Notes: a model not told the origin generated them from the sequence alone. 64,000 bases of DNA from JANNPJ01 sp035474375 (GCA_035474375.1 DATINJ010000209.1:1-64000); one strand, 5' to 3'; shown: positions 10,394 to 19,058, counted from the first letter of the stretch. Made by a program: numbers and translations.

Positions 10394-11197
10394 TCAGGCT
10401 GTTCCCGACGGCCCCAGACTGAAGGGCAGGGTGACGGTCTCTGCGGTGATCAGGAGCGGTACCGCCATTCCGCGGTCATAATCCTCGGTCAGCGACCAGG
10501 CGGCCGCAACGAACGCCGGGTCGATCTGGCTGACGTTGAACCAGCCGCGCCGTCGGGTCGGGACGGCCAAGGCCCGCAGGCCGGAACCGTCGCTGTGAGC
10601 GAGGTGTCGGCGGAGGGTGCGGGAACTGAGCAGGGAGAGGACGTCGCAGCCGCCGACCGGGCGGATCAGGCCGGTTTCGCCGTCCCGGGTCAGCCTGGCC
10701 GCGGACAGCGAGCCCATCCGTTCGGCGTGCTCGCGTAGCTCCGGCCACCAATCCTTCGCGTCGATGCCCATCGAGCGCAGCACGGACGGCGCGAGGGGGG
10801 TGGTTCGACCCATCTCGCCGACCAGCCCGAGGACGGCGATGCCCAGGTCGAGGGCGTCGCCACGCAACGGTTCCTGAGCCCAGGCGGTACCGAGGTGCTC
10901 GGTGTGACCGGGCGGCAAAGCCATCACCCGGGCGGCGGAGCGGAACCGATCCGCGGCAGCTGGGCCCAGGTCGCTGGCCAGTCGGTGCAACCGGAGCAGG
11001 TTCTCCACCCGGCGCAGGGCGGTGGGCCCGTTCGGATCATGGGCGCCGACCGCATCGCGGACCGCCGTCCACTCCACCATGGCAGCCTGCCGTCCAGGGA
11101 GCAGGACACCGGCGTCGGTGGGCCTGACATCGAGGTCCCGCAACACGCTGACCGCCAGGACGCACTGGCGCAGGGGAGGAGTATCAACGCTGGGCAT
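10394..11197 (-). CDS. Conserved hypothetical protein, 267 aa
   Basis: No known domain recognised. The protein is helical and Leu/Ala/Arg-rich, without a signal peptide or membrane segment. Features include RRVENLLRLHRLASDLGPAA near residues 62-81, GHTEHLGTAWAQEPLRGDAL in the middle, and a C-terminal part ending PLLITAETVTLPFSLGPSG that looks like beta strands. It starts with ATG at 11197. The gene converges on dxs across a shared terminator and is separated from fadB by another hairpin, so it is probably transcribed alone. Codon bias supports coding. Confidence 0.7.
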   Translation of the reverse strand: MPSVDTPPLRQCVLAVSVLRDLDVRPTDAGVLLPGRQAAMVEWTAVRDAVGAHDPNGPTALRRVENLLRLHRLASDLGPAAADRFRSAARVMALPPGHTEHLGTAWAQEPLRGDALDLGIAVLGLVGEMGRTTPLAPSVLRSMGIDAKDWWPELREHAERMGSLSAARLTRDGETGLIRPVGGCDVLSLLSSRTLRRHLAHSDGSGLRALAVPTRRRGWFNVSQIDPAFVAAAWSLTEDYDRGMAVPLLITAETVTLPFSLGPSGTA

Positions 11198-11363
11198 TCG
11201 GTCAAGTTAGTCACTCAGATGTGCGGTTGATGCCGAAAGATGGGCTTCCGGGCCGCAAAAAAGTCACTCAAAATACCCGCCTGCCGCGCTCGGCCACCCG
11301 GCACGACTCGAGGGTCGCGCAGTGTGACCGAGCGGAGGACCAGGCAGTGGGCCGGTGCTTGAT

Positions 11364-11399
11364 CAGACGTCCGGGCCGGTTCGGCGGCCCGGACGTCTG
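11364..11399. terminator. Perfect hairpin terminator downstream of fadB
   Basis: CAGACGTCCGGGCCG (11364-11378) and CGGCCCGGACGTCTG (11385-11399) form a perfect 15-pair stem with loop GTTCGG. It begins 14 bases beyond the fadB stop on the minus strand. No T run follows, as is common for actinobacterial terminators. Confidence 0.8.
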
Positions 11400-11412
11400 C
11401 ACCGGATCGGCG

Positions 11413-13599
11413 TCAGGCGGGCTGAACCTCGGGCTGGGTGGCGATCCCCGGGGCCAGGAAGCGGTGTCCCACGACAGCCTCCGAGATCCCCTCCCGGTCG
11501 AGGTATGGCGTGATCCCACCGAGGTGGAACGGCCAGCCGGCGCCCATGATCATGCACAGGTCGATGTCCTGCGGCTGCGCGACGACGCCCTCGTCGAGCA
11601 TGAACCCGATCTCTTCGGCGATCGCGGAGAGCGCTCGCTTGCGCAGTTCTTCCTCGGTCTGCGGCTTGTCACCGACGACGAACAGCGCCTTGGTGTCGTC
11701 CGCCAGGTAGGGCTTGCCCTCCGGGCTCCAGGACCAGATCCCGGGCTTGCCGGCTTCGACCAGGCGGCGCAGATTGTCCGACACGCCGAACCGATCCGGG
11801 AAGTACCCGTGCAGGGTCTCCGCGACGTGCAGGCCGATCGCCGGCCCGACCAGCTGCAGCAGCACGAACGGCGACATCGGCAGGCCCAGCGGGGCCAGCG
11901 CGCGGTCCGCCACGTACGGGTCGGTGCCCTCGTCCAGCGAGGCGGTCACCTCGCCGAGGAAGCGGGTGAGCAGCCGGTTGACGACGAACGCCGGAGCGTC
12001 CTTGACCAGCACCGACGTCTTCTTCAGCTCCCGGCTGACCTTGAACGCGGTAGCCAGCGAGGCGTCATCGGTCTGCTCGCCGCGGACGATCTCCAGCAGC
12101 GGCAGGACGGCGACCGGGTTGAAGAAGTGGAAGCCGACAACCCGCTCGGGGTGCTTGAGATCGGCTGCCATCTCGGTGACCGACAGCGAGGAGGTGTTGG
12201 TCAGCAGCAGGCAGGTGTCCGAGACGACAGCCTCGACCTCGGCGAAGACGGTCTTCTTGACCGACATCTCCTCGAACACGGCCTCGATCACGACATCGGC
12301 CTCGGCGAAGTCGGCCTTGTCGGTGGAACCGCGGACCAGCGCCTTCAGCCGGTTCGCGGCGTCCTGACTGAGCCGGCCCCGACCGAGCAACTTGTCGATC
12401 TCGCCGTGGACGTAGCCGACGCCCTTGTCCACCCGAGCCTGGTCCAGGTCGGTGATGATCACCGGGACCTTCAGCTGCCGGACGAAGAGCAGGGCGAACT
12501 GGCTTGCCATCAGGCCTGCGCCCACGATCCCGACCGTGGTCACCGGCCGGGCGAGCGACTTGTCCGGCGCTCCAGCGGGCCGCTTGGCCCGCTTGGTCAC
12601 CAGGTCGAAGGCGTACAGGCCGGCCCGGATCTCCTGGCTCAGCGACAGGTCGGCGAGGGCCTCGTCCTCGGCCGCGAACGCCGTGTCCCGGTCGGCGGTG
12701 CGGGCCAACGCGACCAGCTCGAGCGCCCGGTACGGCGCCGGAGCGGCACCGCTCACCTTGAGGTCGGCGAACGCCTTGGCAGCCTCGATTGCCGCGTTCC
12801 AGGACTCCTCGGAACGGTCGATCTCCGGCCGCTGGACGACGATCTCACCCCGCAGCACGGCCGAGGTCCAGGCCAGTGACTGCTCCAGGAAATCGGCCGG
12901 CTCGAACAGGGCATCGCCGATGCCGATGCCAAACGCCTTCTTGCCGTTGAGCATCTTGTTCTGGTTCAGCGGGTTGGTGATGATCATTTCGAGGGCCTTC
13001 TGCGGCCCGATCAGATTCGGCAGCAGATAGGTGCCGCCCCAGCCGGGGACCAGCCCGAGGAAGCACTCCGGCAACGCCACCGCCGGGATCCCCGAGGAGA
13101 TCGTCCGGTAGCTGCAGTGCAGGGCGATCTCCAGCCCACCGCCCATCGCCGCGCCGTTCACGTAGGCGAACGTTGGTACCGGAAGCTCGCCGAGCCGGCG
13201 GAACTGGTCGTGGCCGAGCTTGCCGATGGTCAGCGCCTGCTCGTGGCTGCCGCCCATCTTGACCATGCCCAGGTCGGCGCCGACGACGAAGATGAACGGC
13301 TTCCCGGTGACGCCGACAGCGACGATCTCGCCGGCGTTCACCCGGGCCTCGACCTGGTCGAGCGCGGTCTGCAGGCTGAGCAGCCCGCGCGGGCCGAAGG
13401 TCGAGGGCTTGGTGTGGTCGAGCCCGTTGTCCAGGGTGATCAGAGCCAGCGTTCCGGCGCCGTTCGGCAGGGCGACGTCGCGAACCAGAGCCTGCGTGAC
13501 CACCTCGTCGGGCAGCGCCTCGGCGGCTGCCTGAGACAGAGCGCTGGTGCTGTCAGTGCTGCTGGGGGCCACTCGTTCCTCGTGTCCGGTGACGGTCAT
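11413..13599 (-). CDS. fadB: Fatty-acid oxidation multifunctional enzyme (enoyl-CoA hydratase / 3-hydroxyacyl-CoA dehydrogenase)
   Basis: Carries out hydration and NAD-dependent dehydrogenation in beta-oxidation, together with the thiolase encoded just upstream. Starts with ATG at 13599, overlapping the thiolase stop by four bases (ATGA), so 728 aa. The N-terminal crotonase domain (about residues 30-240) contains the oxyanion loop GAAMGGGLEIALHC. The Rossmann domain begins at GIVGAGLMASQ (Gly360, Gly362), and the C-terminal 3HCDH domains include SSLSVTEMAADLKHPERVVG and GFHFFNPVAVLPLLEIV. The motif reads GAGLMAS rather than the enteric GAGxMG, as in other members of this actinobacterial group. 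Full length, no disruption. Confidence 0.95.
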   Translation of the reverse strand: MTVTGHEERVAPSSTDSTSALSQAAAEALPDEVVTQALVRDVALPNGAGTLALITLDNGLDHTKPSTFGPRGLLSLQTALDQVEARVNAGEIVAVGVTGKPFIFVVGADLGMVKMGGSHEQALTIGKLGHDQFRRLGELPVPTFAYVNGAAMGGGLEIALHCSYRTISSGIPAVALPECFLGLVPGWGGTYLLPNLIGPQKALEMIITNPLNQNKMLNGKKAFGIGIGDALFEPADFLEQSLAWTSAVLRGEIVVQRPEIDRSEESWNAAIEAAKAFADLKVSGAAPAPYRALELVALARTADRDTAFAAEDEALADLSLSQEIRAGLYAFDLVTKRAKRPAGAPDKSLARPVTTVGIVGAGLMASQFALLFVRQLKVPVIITDLDQARVDKGVGYVHGEIDKLLGRGRLSQDAANRLKALVRGSTDKADFAEADVVIEAVFEEMSVKKTVFAEVEAVVSDTCLLLTNTSSLSVTEMAADLKHPERVVGFHFFNPVAVLPLLEIVRGEQTDDASLATAFKVSRELKKTSVLVKDAPAFVVNRLLTRFLGEVTASLDEGTDPYVADRALAPLGLPMSPFVLLQLVGPAIGLHVAETLHGYFPDRFGVSDNLRRLVEAGKPGIWSWSPEGKPYLADDTKALFVVGDKPQTEEELRKRALSAIAEEIGFMLDEGVVAQPQDIDLCMIMGAGWPFHLGGITPYLDREGISEAVVGHRFLAPGIATQPEVQPA

Positions 13600-14819
13600 G
13601 CGGAGGCTCCTTCGCCGGTGCCGTAGTCCTTGTGGTGGGGGTTCTCCCAGATGACCGAACCACCCATGCCGATTCCGATGCACATCGTGGTGAGCCCATA
13701 CCGGACCTCGGGACGGTCTTCGAAGTGCCGGGCCAGCTGGGTCATCAGCCGCACCCCGGAGGAGGCCAGCGGGTGACCGATCGCGATCGCGCCGCCGTCC
13801 GGGTTCACCCGAGGGTCGTCGTCCTTGATCCCGTAGTGGTCGAGGAACGACAGCACCTGGATGGCGAAGGCCTCGTTGATCTCGAAGAGCCCGATGTCGT
13901 CGATGCTGAGACCGGTGCGCTGCAGCACCTGCTCGGTGGCCGGGACCGGGCCGTAACCCATCACTGCCGGGTCGACGCCCTTGAAGGCGTACCCGACCAG
14001 CCGCATCTTGACCGGCAGGCCGAGTTCCTCGGCGACGTCCGCGGCGGCGAGCACGCAGGCCGTGGCACCGTCGTTGAGCCCGGCGGCGTTACCGGCGGTG
14101 ATCCGGCCGTGCGGCCGGAACGGCGTCTTCAGCTTTGCCAGGTCTTCCAGCGTGGTGCCCGGGCGCGGCGGCTCGTCGGCGACGGCCAGCCCCCAGCCCT
14201 GCTCCTCGCTGCGGATCGCTACCGGCACCAGGTCGCGCTGGATCCGGCCGGCCACGTAGGCGGCCTGCAGCTTGGCCTGGCTGGCGACCGCGAAGGCGTC
14301 GGTGCGTTCCTTCGTCAGCTCCGGGAACTTGTCGTGCAAGTTCTCTGCGGTCTGGCCCATCACCAACGCGGACGGGTCGACGATCTGCTCGGAGACGAAC
14401 CGCGGGTTCGGGTCGACGCCCTCGCCCATCGGATGCCGGCCCATGTGCTCCACACCGCCGGCGATCACCACGTCGTAGGCGCCGAAGGCGATCCCGGAGG
14501 CGGTGGTGGTGACTGCGGTCATCGCCCCGGCGCACATCCGGTCGATCGCGAAACCTGGGACGGAGTTGGGCAACCCGGCCAACAGTGCAGCGGTCCGGCC
14601 GATCGTCAACCCCTGGTCACCGGTCTGGGTGGTCGCCGCGATGGCGACTTCCTCGACGCGTTCCGGGGGGAGTTCGGGATGCCGCCGCAGCAGTTCCCGG
14701 ATGCATTTGACCACGAGATCATCGGCTCGGGTCTGGGCGTAGATGCCCTTCTTGCCGGCCTTACCGAACGGAGTTCGCACGCCGTCAACAAAGACGACGT
14801 CGCGGAGGGTGCCGGGCAC
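13596..14819 (-). CDS. fadA: Acetyl-CoA acyltransferase (3-ketoacyl-CoA thiolase)
   Basis: Thiolytic cleavage of 3-ketoacyl-CoA in beta-oxidation. Acyl-accepting Cys96 lies in DRMCAGAMTA, the His motif in NEAFA, the second in GHPLASSG, and the C-terminal cysteine in TTMCIGIGMGG. I prefer the GTG start at 14819: it has GGGAGGA (14825-14831) five bases upstream and begins VPGTLRDVVFVDGVRTPFG, matching the family N-terminus. The ATG at 14861, 14 codons earlier, has no ribosome site and would place the operator palindrome at 14863-14876 against the start codon. Length 407 aa from the GTG. Coupled to fadB by an ATGA overlap. Confidence 0.94.
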   Translation of the reverse strand: MPGTLRDVVFVDGVRTPFGKAGKKGIYAQTRADDLVVKCIRELLRRHPELPPERVEEVAIAATTQTGDQGLTIGRTAALLAGLPNSVPGFAIDRMCAGAMTAVTTTASGIAFGAYDVVIAGGVEHMGRHPMGEGVDPNPRFVSEQIVDPSALVMGQTAENLHDKFPELTKERTDAFAVASQAKLQAAYVAGRIQRDLVPVAIRSEEQGWGLAVADEPPRPGTTLEDLAKLKTPFRPHGRITAGNAAGLNDGATACVLAAADVAEELGLPVKMRLVGYAFKGVDPAVMGYGPVPATEQVLQRTGLSIDDIGLFEINEAFAIQVLSFLDHYGIKDDDPRVNPDGGAIAIGHPLASSGVRLMTQLARHFEDRPEVRYGLTTMCIGIGMGGSVIWENPHHKDYGTGEGASA

Positions 14820-14862
14820 TGGGGTCCTCCCGAAAGCTGGGGGTGACTGGTACGGATCCATA

Positions 14863-14876
14863 TTACTCGCAAGTAA
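14863..14876. promoter_or_regulatory. Palindromic operator candidate upstream of fadA
   Basis: TTACTCGCAAGTAA: perfect TTACT/AGTAA arms around CGCA, 44-57 bases upstream of the preferred fadA start. Operators of this shape suit TetR-type regulators of fatty-acid genes in actinobacteria (from general knowledge). The regulator is not encoded nearby. Confidence 0.5.
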
Positions 14877-15131
14877 CTGTTGTGGTTACACCGTAGCTAG
14901 GCCGAAACGACGCGCGCAGTCGTAGCCGTGTGACGGCGGGCACGTGTTCGCCCGGTTTCCTCGACGCTAACTCGATTCTTCGACGGTAGCCCCCTCCACC
15001 GACAAATCCCGGCGACCCGGCGGGAGGGCCTCCCCGATGACAGGCCGATGCTGCCTGGCGGCAGCGACCTTCGCACCGACGATGCTCCCGCCGGCCACCG
15101 TGGATAGGTGGTGCCAGGGTAGGAATCGCTA

Positions 15132-15194
15132 GATCGCCAGTTTGGCCCGCTTTTGGGCCGCGGAAGTGCCCATATCCCGGCAAGGCTGGAGATC
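15132..15194. repeat. 63-base palindromic intergenic element, copy B
   Basis: Begins GATCGCCAG and ends CTGGAGATC, complementary except for one position; an inner GGCCCGCTTTTGGGCC hairpin is also present. Its reverse complement aligns without gaps to the element at 38147-38209, with about 42 of 63 positions identical by hand count, including the ends and the blocks CGCGGC and GCGGGC. This suggests a dispersed REP-like family. Confidence 0.55.
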
Positions 15195-15234
15195 TTGGCA
15201 GGGGAGCGGATCTTGGCGGGCTCCAAGTTCAACC

Positions 15235-15337
15235 GGGGGCAGGCTGGCCGTCGGCCCGGCTGGCGACCGGGGGCAGGCTGGCCATCGGCCCGGTTGGCGA
15301 CTGCGGGCAGGCCGGCGATCGGGCCCGGTTGGCGATT
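15235..15337. repeat. Three tandem 34-35-base repeats
   Basis: Units at 15235-15268, 15269-15302 and 15303-15337 share the frame GGGGGCAGGCTGGCC, then a variable TCGGCC core, then CGGTTGGCGAC. Units 1 and 2 differ at only three positions; unit 3 is more diverged. Each contains a GCCNNCGGC-like inverted core. They lie 14 bases from the stop of the iron permease gene and could act as its terminator; the function is unknown. Confidence 0.7.
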
Positions 15338-15350
15338 TCTGCCGAGACTT

Positions 15351-16199
15351 CTAGCTGGTCGCGACCGGGGCGTGGGTGCGGTCGGCTTCCCGGGGTGCCG
15401 TTACCCGCTGCGGGCGGAGGAAGAAGACCATCACCGTGCCGACATACAACAACCAGGCGATGGCCTGCAGCCAGGACGTGGTGGGGTGGATGTTGAGAAT
15501 GCCGCGCAGCAAGGCGGCCACGAAGCCGTCCGGCGCAATCACGCCCGACACGTCAAAGGCGATGGAATTCTCGCCCGGCAGTAGCCCGATCTCCTGGAAT
15601 TCGGCGATGCCGTACGCCAGCACACCGCCGGCCACGATCACCAGGGCGGCACCGGTCCAGGTGAAGAACCGGCCGAGGTTGAAGGCGATTGCCCGGCGGT
15701 ACATCAGGTAGCCGATCGTGACCGCGACGGCCAGCCCGAGGAAGACCCCGGCCAGCGGCTCCCAGCCACTGCCGGCGGCCTGCACGGCCGGCCAGACGAA
15801 CAGGGCGGTCTCGATGCCCTCGCGGGCCACGGAGACGAAGGCGGTGGCGACCAGGGCGCCGGTACCCATCGAGATGGCCTTGTCCAGCCGGCCCTGGAGT
15901 TCGCTCTTCATCGATCGAGCGGCCTTGCGCATCCAGAAGATCATGAACGTAACGAAGATCACCGCGATGAACGACATCGTGCCGCCGAAACCCTCCTGGG
16001 CTTCGAACGACATGCTCTGCGCGCTGAAGGTGAGGACGGCGCCGATGCCGAGGCTCAGCGCGATCGCCGCGCCGATCCCGAGCCAGACCGGGGGCAGCCG
16101 ATCGCGCCGGTCGGTCTTGACCAGATAGGCGATCAGGATGCTCACAACCAGGGTGGCCTCGAGGCCCTCGCGGAGGCCGATGAGGAAGTTCGCGAGCAC
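15351..16199 (-). CDS. efeU: FTR1-family iron permease (EfeU-like)
   Basis: Membrane permease for high-affinity iron uptake. About seven hydrophobic segments over 282 aa; both iron-binding REGxE motifs are present, REGLE at residues 10-14 in the first helix and REGIE at 126-130 in the fourth. The GTG start at 16199 has GGAG six bases upstream. EfeO and EfeB partners are absent here, so it is a solitary FTR1 or its partners are elsewhere. A DtxR/IdeR-type box lies 30-48 bases upstream, predicting repression by iron. The C-terminus is short and basic with no extra domain. Confidence 0.92.
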   Translation of the reverse strand: MLANFLIGLREGLEATLVVSILIAYLVKTDRRDRLPPVWLGIGAAIALSLGIGAVLTFSAQSMSFEAQEGFGGTMSFIAVIFVTFMIFWMRKAARSMKSELQGRLDKAISMGTGALVATAFVSVAREGIETALFVWPAVQAAGSGWEPLAGVFLGLAVAVTIGYLMYRRAIAFNLGRFFTWTGAALVIVAGGVLAYGIAEFQEIGLLPGENSIAFDVSGVIAPDGFVAALLRGILNIHPTTSWLQAIAWLLYVGTVMVFFLRPQRVTAPREADRTHAPVATS

Positions 16200-16228
16200 G
16201 GGCCACTCCGGAGGACTGAGGAAACAAC

Positions 16229-16247
16229 GCAGGTAAGGCTAACCTTA
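16229..16247. promoter_or_regulatory. DtxR/IdeR iron box upstream of efeU
   Basis: The 19-base site GCAGGTAAGGCTAACCTTA matches the known consensus TTAGGTTAGGCTAACCTAA at 15 of 19 positions, including the full AGGCTAACCT core. It overlaps the stop codon of the RNase D gene (16245-16247) and lies just upstream of efeU, so iron-loaded DtxR/IdeR should block efeU transcription. Confidence 0.85.
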
Positions 16248-17657
16248 GGCGCCGTTGCCTTCGTCGTCGAGTCCGGCAGCCGCCAGCTTCAGCGCTCCGG
16301 TCAGCACAGCGGCCGTCAGATCAATCTGCCACTGCCGGGCTCCGAGCCCACGTAACACCTGCTCGATGGCTTCCTGGGACATCGATTCCGGTGGATCCCA
16401 GCACAGCCGGCGCACGGTGTCCGGAGCCAGCAGGTTCTCCACCGGCAGTTCCAGGGATCCACCCAGTTCGGCGATCGCCGCCCGAGCAGCGGCCAATCGG
16501 GCGGCCGCCATCGGATCGCGTTCGGCCCAGACCCGAGGTGGTGGTGGCCCGTCCGTAGGCAGGTGCTGCGGGGGCAGTTCGGCGTCGGGCAGGGCGCGGG
16601 CGACGTCCAGCGCGTCCAGCCATTGCCGGGTGTGCCGCCGGGCACCGCGCCCGGAGAACGCCGGCAACGCGTTCAGTGCGGTCATCGAGGTGGGCATCGC
16701 CAGTGCGGCCTCGACGATCGCGCTGTCCGGCAGGATCCGGCCCGGGGACAGGTCGCGCTGCCGGGCGACGGCGTCGCGCGCCGTCCACAATTCTCGGACC
16801 CCGGCCAACCGCCGCCGGTCCCGGACCCGGTGCATCCCGGAGGTACGCCGCCACGGGTCGACCCGGGGCGGTGGCGGTGGTGCGGCCGCCACCGCGGCGA
16901 ACTCCTCTTGAGCCCAGGCCAGCTTGCCCTGCCGCTCCAGTTCGGTGTGGACGGCGTCACGTAGGTCGGTCAGCACCTCGACGTCGAGGGCGGCGTAGCG
17001 CAGCCAGGGCTCGGGCAACGGGCGGGTGGACCAGTCGACCGCCGAGTGTTCCTTGGCCAGGCTCAGGCCGAGCAGTTCCTCCACCATCGCGGCCAGTCCC
17101 ACCCGCGGATAGCCGGCCAGTCGGCCGCCGAGTTCGGTGTCGAACAGGATGGTCGGATGCAGGCCCACCTCGGCGAGGCAGGGCAGATCCTGGGACGCCG
17201 CGTGCAGAACCCACTCGACCCCGGCGATGGCGTGGTTCAGGTCGGACAGGTCGGGTAGTTCGACCGGATCGATCAGTGCGGTCCCGGCGCCCTCGCGGCG
17301 TAGCTGGACCAGGAAGGCGCGCTGGCCGTAGCGGTGACCGGAAGCGCGCTCGGCGTCCACGGCGATCGGACCGGTGCCGGCGGCCATTGCCGCGATCACC
17401 TCGGCGAGGGCTGCACGGTCGACGATCACTGGTGGCACGCCGTCCCGGGGGAAGTCCAGGCGCTGTCGCGGCGCAGCCTCTTGAACTGCGGATTCGGCCT
17501 CGGGCAAGGCTTCGGAGGCGCCCTCGGGCAAGGCTTCGGAGGTGGCCTCGGAGACGTCTTCGGGGGCAGCCTTGTCCGGGTCGTCAGCGGCGGCCGGAAT
17601 CGAGGCAGGCTTCACCGCCGCGGCTGCCGGAATCGAGGCAGCGCGGAACTCTGGCAT
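16245..17657 (-). CDS. rnd: Ribonuclease D-like 3'-5' exonuclease with HRDC domain
   Basis: DEDD-superfamily exoribonuclease, presumably in tRNA/stable-RNA 3' maturation. The exonuclease domain covers about residues 75-260: first acidic pair in VDAERASGH (Asp101, Glu103), the second Asp in LHAASQDLPCL, and the last in YAALDVEVL (Y-x3-D). An HRDC domain follows (about 265-350) and then a further C-terminal HRDC-like region. The first 65 residues are Ala/Glu/Pro-rich and low-complexity (ASIPAAAA twice, SEALPE twice). The start at 17657 (ATG) is preferred over a GTG at 17699 because GGGAGGA lies 11 bases upstream of it. Sits between efeU and the LuxR-type regulator, as in streptomycetes. Confidence 0.9.
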   Translation of the reverse strand: MPEFRAASIPAAAAVKPASIPAAADDPDKAAPEDVSEATSEALPEGASEALPEAESAVQEAAPRQRLDFPRDGVPPVIVDRAALAEVIAAMAAGTGPIAVDAERASGHRYGQRAFLVQLRREGAGTALIDPVELPDLSDLNHAIAGVEWVLHAASQDLPCLAEVGLHPTILFDTELGGRLAGYPRVGLAAMVEELLGLSLAKEHSAVDWSTRPLPEPWLRYAALDVEVLTDLRDAVHTELERQGKLAWAQEEFAAVAAAPPPPPRVDPWRRTSGMHRVRDRRRLAGVRELWTARDAVARQRDLSPGRILPDSAIVEAALAMPTSMTALNALPAFSGRGARRHTRQWLDALDVARALPDAELPPQHLPTDGPPPPRVWAERDPMAAARLAAARAAIAELGGSLELPVENLLAPDTVRRLCWDPPESMSQEAIEQVLRGLGARQWQIDLTAAVLTGALKLAAAGLDDEGNGA

Positions 17658-17737
17658 CAGGGGGCTTGTCCTCCCTTCGTCAACCGGCACAAACCCCACC
17701 GTAGCTTGCTGTTAGCCGCTGTCGGTCGTCGACGCGG

Positions 17738-18337
17738 TCAGGCAATGACACCAGACCGCAGCGAGGTGGCCACCATCTCGGCCCGATCACCGGTCCCGAG
17801 CTTGCGGGCAATCCGGGCAAGATGGCTCTTCACGGTGAGAGCTGAGAGCCCGAGAGCCACCCCGATGTCCTTGTTCGACTTGCCCTCGGCCACCAGTTGC
17901 AACACCTGGATCTCCCGAGCCGACAGCGAATCGACCCCCTCGCCGCGTTCGGTGATCGGCCGTGCCACGCCGGTGCCGACCGCCGAGACCACGTAACACC
18001 GGATACCGGCGGCGACGGCGGCTCGGACGCTGTAGGGATCGTCGCTGGTGGCCACCACCATGCCGCGCTGCCAGCCGGCCGCCCGAAGCTCGCGGACCAG
18101 GGCGATCCCGGATCCGTCCGGCAGTCCGGCCTCGGCAACCACCAGGTCGGCGATCCCGGCGGACGCCCGAGAGCGAGCCTCCGCGACAGTTCCGATCTCC
18201 AGGACGTGCCGGGCACCCATCGCACGCAACGTATGAGCAACCGTCTCCCTGACCGCGGGGCTGTTGACCACGACCATGGCCGCGAATCGGCCTGGGCGCG
18301 GCACGGCTACTCCAGCTCGCTCGGTCAGAGCGGTCAC
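17738..18337 (-). CDS. LuxR/NarL-type response regulator
   Basis: DNA-binding regulator of the conserved actinobacterial type that neighbours DUF3000 and hemE. The N-terminal receiver-like domain (about 15-115) includes VVAEAGLPDGSG, and the C-terminal LuxR HTH (about 135-195) contains SAREIQVLQLVAEGKSNKDI and LTVKSHLARIARKLGTGDRA. The receiver lacks a clear acidic pair at its N-terminus, so phosphorylation is doubtful. The GTG start at 18337 has GGAGG five bases upstream; an in-frame TTG at 18349 is less likely. No histidine kinase gene is adjacent. 199 aa. Confidence 0.9.
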   Translation of the reverse strand: MTALTERAGVAVPRPGRFAAMVVVNSPAVRETVAHTLRAMGARHVLEIGTVAEARSRASAGIADLVVAEAGLPDGSGIALVRELRAAGWQRGMVVATSDDPYSVRAAVAAGIRCYVVSAVGTGVARPITERGEGVDSLSAREIQVLQLVAEGKSNKDIGVALGLSALTVKSHLARIARKLGTGDRAEMVATSLRSGVIA

Positions 18338-18488
18338 CTCAGCCTCCAAAGGAATGATCGACCGAGGTCGACGTCTGTTCTCCCGGAGGGGATCGGCACC
18401 GTTCGCGGCCGACTTGAGAGGAGGGACGGCGCAGCGCCAGCCGCTGCCCGAGTGCCCGCCGACCGGGTGGTGGGCGGGGCGGGCAGAT

Positions 18489-19058
18489 CTAGTGGCGCCG
18501 GGGGAGGGAGGTGACGCCGTCGGTCACCGGCGGTAGCCCGGCCACCGTGCACAGCAGGTTGGACCAGGCCTCGAGGTGGGTGACGACGTCGTCCAGCGGC
18601 GTCCAGGACGCTCTGACCTCGATCTCCACCGTGGGTGGCGGCCCGGCCAGGGCACCGAAGGTCTCAGAGACCACTCGGGTGACCGTGCCGCCGGCAGCGG
18701 TGTACTCGGCGCCGCCGACCGCCAGCGACTCCTCCAGCCAGGACCAGCCGACCTGGCCGAGCATCGCGTCCTGGCCGAGGTCGCTCTCCAGCCCGGCGCG
18801 GACGAACGTGACGATCCGGTAGGTGCCCTGCCAGGCTTCCGGTCCGGCCGGGTCGTGCAGCAGGACGAAGCGGCCGGTCGCCAGCTCATCGCCGTCCGAC
18901 GTCACATCGGCGCTGAGGGCGAGCGCGAAGGGGGCAATCCGTTGCGGGGCTGGGACCTCCTCGAGGCTGACCTCCGGCCGCAGGATTGTTGCCCGCAATC
19001 GGGACACCACAGCGAGGAACCCCTCAGGGGCATCGTCAGACCTTCCGCGGACCGCCAC
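18489..19058 (-). CDS. DUF3000 family protein
   Basis: Actinobacteria-specific protein of unknown function, normally encoded beside hemE. Family hallmarks: LRATILRPEVSLEEVPAPQR, then APFALALSADV, then GRFVLLHDPAGPEAWQGTYR, and a C-terminal WTPLDDVVTHLEAWSNLLC. I place the start at GTG 19058 (about 189 aa) because the similarity begins there; no strong ribosome site is visible. The frame stays open further upstream (to 19214) but reads unrelated Cys/Arg-rich sequence. The missing native upstream context fits the insertion of the accessory module between this gene and hemE. Confidence 0.85.
   Translation of the reverse strand: MAVRGRSDDAPEGFLAVVSRLRATILRPEVSLEEVPAPQRIAPFALALSADVTSDGDELATGRFVLLHDPAGPEAWQGTYRIVTFVRAGLESDLGQDAMLGQVGWSWLEESLAVGGAEYTAAGGTVTRVVSETFGALAGPPPTVEIEVRASWTPLDDVVTHLEAWSNLLCTVAGLPPVTDGVTSLPRRH

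Larger units (their letters stand above)
14877..15350. other. Non-coding region between fadA and the iron permease gene
   Basis: About 470 bases without a supportable gene. It contains the fadA upstream region, a 63-base palindromic element (15132-15194) related to one at 38147-38209, a short direct repeat of GATCTTGGC (near 15191 and 15209), and three tandem 34-35-base repeats (15235-15337) that run almost to the stop of the permease gene. Hairpin formation in the 3' end of the permease transcript is likely. Confidence 0.65.

Noticed and set aside
11221..12879. A 552-codon plus-strand frame antisense to fadB
   Set aside because: Shadow of fadB; protein composition is typical of antisense frames, and no ribosome site is present.
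15235..15337. Tandem repeats, considered as a CRISPR array
   Set aside because: Units are directly adjacent without variable spacers, and only three copies exist.
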